7,550 bases of DNA from Bacteroidota bacterium (GTDB taxonomy: Bacteria > Bacteroidota > Bacteroidia > 2-12-FULL-35-15): the NCBI GenBank assembly GCA_026391935.1, contig JAPLDC010000336.1:1-7550 (forward strand), written 5' to 3'. The notes below the pieces were generated by a model. That model was not told the origin of the DNA. It worked only from the letters and a program-made list of their open reading frames with translations, and did no database searches. Shown piece after piece: positions 6,254 to 7,550 of this stretch (within the stretch, counting starts at the first letter, position 1; every line of letters starts with the position of its first letter). A program made the translations under genes and the position numbers.

Positions 6254-6287
6254 AATTTGAAAATTTGAAAATTCGGTAATTTGAAAA
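6254..6287. repeat. Short direct repeat AATTTGAAAA, three copies in 8-bp phase
   Basis: AATTTGAAAA begins at 6254, 6262 and 6278, giving spacings of 8 and 16, as in an 8-bp tandem array with one degenerate unit (TTCGGT). It lies 4 to 37 bp upstream of the acyltransferase ATG on the coding (minus) strand, where it reads TTTTCAAATT. It could be simple AT-rich repeat expansion, a protein-binding array, or part of a flexible A/T-rich translation leader. Confidence 0.5.
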
Positions 6288-6290
6288 TTG

Positions 6291-6370
6291 GCTTATCAGC
6301 TTAGAATAAGCATTTTAAATACAAAGAATGGGTTAAGCAAACCAATAAACAAATGAATTTGTGAACCAAT
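6291..6370. other. Rest of the ACP-acyltransferase gap: weak hairpin and repeated AACCAAT
   Basis: GCTTAT (6291-6296) and ATAAGC (6306-6311) form a 6-bp inverted repeat with a 9-base loop. AACCAAT occurs twice (6340-6346 and 6364-6370), flanking the near-palindrome CAAAT-GA-ATTTG (6350-6361). No T-run follows either structure, so it is not a clear terminator. I found no TAnnTTTG on the minus strand here, so read-through from the ACP gene into the acyltransferase gene is the simplest model. Confidence 0.35.
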
Positions 6371-6373
6371 TAA

Positions 6374-6631
6374 CTATACGGTTGCCTTTTCAGAAATTTT
6401 ACGATTTACATAATCATAAAAATTTTGAAAAGTGCTGATGTTTATGAAATCTTCAGCAACAACTTTAAATCCGAAATTGCTTTCAATGATCACCACTAAG
6501 TCAACATAATCAAGGCTATCTAACCCAAGTGTTTCGCGCAGGTTAGCATCAGGTTTAATTTTGTCGGCATCGACTTCAAATTCATCCACTAAAAAATGAT
6601 TAATTCTTTCGATAATTTCGGCCTGTGTCAT
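6374..6631 (-). CDS. Acyl carrier protein
   Basis: This 85-residue acidic protein has the size and helix pattern of a discrete type II ACP. The phosphopantetheine site is LGLDSLDYVDLV, with Ser39 in the DSLD motif. The second half (FGFKVVAEDFINISTFQNFYDYV) carries the recognition helix and the final helix as in other ACPs. A 4'-phosphopantetheinyl transferase is needed for activation and is not in this window. The ATG at 6629-6631 is 19 bp after the ketosynthase stop, so the two are co-transcribed. It probably carries the growing or finished acyl/polyene chain for the neighbouring ketosynthase and for the LpxL-like or BtrH-like acyltransferases. It differs from a housekeeping fatty acid ACP in context (no fabF/rnc neighbours) and in the YVDLV helix after the serine. 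Confidence 0.93.
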   Translation of the reverse strand: MTQAEIIERINHFLVDEFEVDADKIKPDANLRETLGLDSLDYVDLVVIIESNFGFKVVAEDFINISTFQNFYDYVNRKISEKATV

Positions 6632-6650
6632 TGAGTAGTTTAGTTTTATG

Positions 6651-7550
6651 TTATTTTTTAAATTTCTTAATAATTAAAGACGAATTTGTTCCTCCAAATC
6701 CGAATGAATTGGACAAAAATACATCAATATTTTTTTCTGTTGTCACTCTTGGTATATTTAATTTTGCAGAGGCTTCGTCGGGGTTTTCAAAATTTATATT
6801 CGGAGCAACAAAGTTGTTCTGCATCATAATTATCGAATATACGATCTCGCTCGCTCCAGCCATCCAGCATTCGTGACCTGTCATTGATTTTGTTGAACTC
6901 ACTAAAGGTTTACTTTCAGAAAATACAGCGTCAATGGCAGTCGCTTCAGCAAGGTCTCCACCCGGAGTAGAAGTTGCATGAGCATTTATGTAATCAATGT
7001 CTTTTGCTTCTAAGTGTGCGTCATTTAGTGCCATTTTCAAGGAACGCACTTGTCCGTCCACATTTGAATTGGAAATATGTTCTCCATTTGAAGAGAAGCC
7101 ATAGCCAACTACTTCAGCCAGAATCGGAGCACCACGTTCTATAGCACTTTCATAACTTTCAAGTATCAAAGTTGCAGCTCCGCCACTTGGAATTAGACCA
7201 TCACGGTCTTTGTCAAAAGGGCGGGATGCTTTAGTAGGTTCGTTTTCACGGATTGAGAAAGCACTTAATCCATCGAAACTGCCAAAAGCAAAAGGGTTTA
7301 CCTCTTGGGCACCACCACAAATTATGTGTTTTTGTAATCCCCATTTGATCATCAGATATCCTAATCCAATAGCGTGTGAACCGCTCGCACAAGCGGCACT
7401 GATCGTAAAATTGATTCCTTTTAATTTGAAGATTGTCGACAGGTTCATTGTAACTGTGCAATTCATCGATTGAAATATCGATCCGGACCCCAGTAATGTA
7501 GTGTCTTTTTTTAGTCGAATGGTGTCAATGGCTTCACTTACAGCCTTAGC
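6651..7550 (-). CDS. Beta-ketoacyl-ACP synthase (KAS I/II family), N-terminus beyond the window
   Basis: The frame stays open to the right edge, giving 299 residues. The ATG at 7466 is internal, because the upstream codons encode LLGSGSIFQSMNC in the family's usual place, so about 100 N-terminal residues are missing. The condensing-enzyme triad is complete: the active-site Cys in SAACASGSHAIG, the first His in NAHATSTPGGD, and the second His in STKSMTGHECWMAGASE with the conserved Lys just before it. FGFGGTNSSLII near the end completes the fold. A full Cys-His-His set makes this an active ketosynthase and not a chain-length factor. The ECWMAGASEIVYS stretch after the second His differs from typical FabF (LLGAAG) and suggests a specialised, polyene-type enzyme. 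It catalyses decarboxylative condensation of malonyl-ACP with the ACP-bound chain. The ACP gene follows after 19 bp. In Bacteroidota pigment clusters several such synthases usually occur together, and this may be one of them. Confidence 0.93.
   Translation of the reverse strand, partial: AKAVSEAIDTIRLKKDTTLLGSGSIFQSMNCTVTMNLSTIFKLKGINFTISAACASGSHAIGLGYLMIKWGLQKHIICGGAQEVNPFAFGSFDGLSAFSIRENEPTKASRPFDKDRDGLIPSGGAATLILESYESAIERGAPILAEVVGYGFSSNGEHISNSNVDGQVRSLKMALNDAHLEAKDIDYINAHATSTPGGDLAEATAIDAVFSESKPLVSSTKSMTGHECWMAGASEIVYSIIMMQNNFVAPNINFENPDEASAKLNIPRVTTEKNIDVFLSNSFGFGGTNSSLIIKKFKK

Noticed and set aside
6291..6311. Intrinsic terminator after the ACP gene
   Set aside because: The stem is only 6 bp and AT-rich, with a 9-base loop and no T-tract.
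7464..7466. ATG at 7466 as the ketosynthase start
   Set aside because: The frame continues upstream to the window edge with typical ketosynthase sequence (GSGSIFQS), so this Met is internal.
6625..7473. Open frames at 6625-6876 (+), 7210-7473 (+) and 7246-7461 (-)
   Set aside because: All overlap the ketosynthase gene, whose catalytic motifs fix the true frame.

Overview
This AT-rich window looks like Bacteroidota DNA. Two gene starts are preceded by octamers matching the Bacteroidetes -7 promoter element TAnnTTTG, start codons have A-rich leaders with no clear Shine-Dalgarno, and the proteins resemble Bacteroidota families. A finer placement is not possible from this sequence alone.

Reading along the minus strand (right to left), the genes are: a beta-ketoacyl-ACP synthase cut off at the right edge (6651-7550); an acyl carrier protein (6374-6631); an LpxL/HtrB-type lysophospholipid acyltransferase-like protein (5351-6250); an FAD-dependent oxidoreductase of the flavin halogenase/monooxygenase fold (3175-4845); a DUF1702 protein (2302-3174); a small conserved-looking protein with an apparent C-terminal frameshift (1925-2305, alternative end 1908); and a BtrH-like/DUF4872 protein (731-1744, TTG start). 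A secreted protein of unknown function follows (1-625), cut off at the left edge. One small plus-strand gene, a cupredoxin-like lipoprotein (4994-5332), sits inside the run and converges on the acyltransferase gene with only 18 bp between the stops.

The combination of ketosynthase, free-standing ACP, LpxL-like acyltransferase, halogenase-like flavoprotein, DUF1702 and BtrH-like protein fits a flexirubin / aryl-polyene type pigment cluster of Bacteroidota. In such a pathway the ketosynthase and ACP extend a polyene on a discrete carrier protein. The flavoprotein could modify the aromatic head group. The LpxL-like or BtrH-like protein could pass the ACP-bound acyl chain to an alcohol or phenol acceptor, such as the dialkylresorcinol half of flexirubin. 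This assignment is inferred from gene content; the diagnostic DarA/DarB, ammonia-lyase, thioesterase, ketoreductase and dehydratase genes are not in the window.

The FAD, DUF1702 and small-protein genes are tightly coupled (0 bp gap, then a 4-bp ATGA overlap). The least explained items are the frameshifted small protein with an A7 slippery tract, the DUF1702 and BtrH-like proteins, and the cupredoxin that lacks a recognisable axial methionine. There is no gene-free stretch longer than about 300 bases. No tRNA, rRNA, CRISPR array, transposase or convincing terminator was seen.
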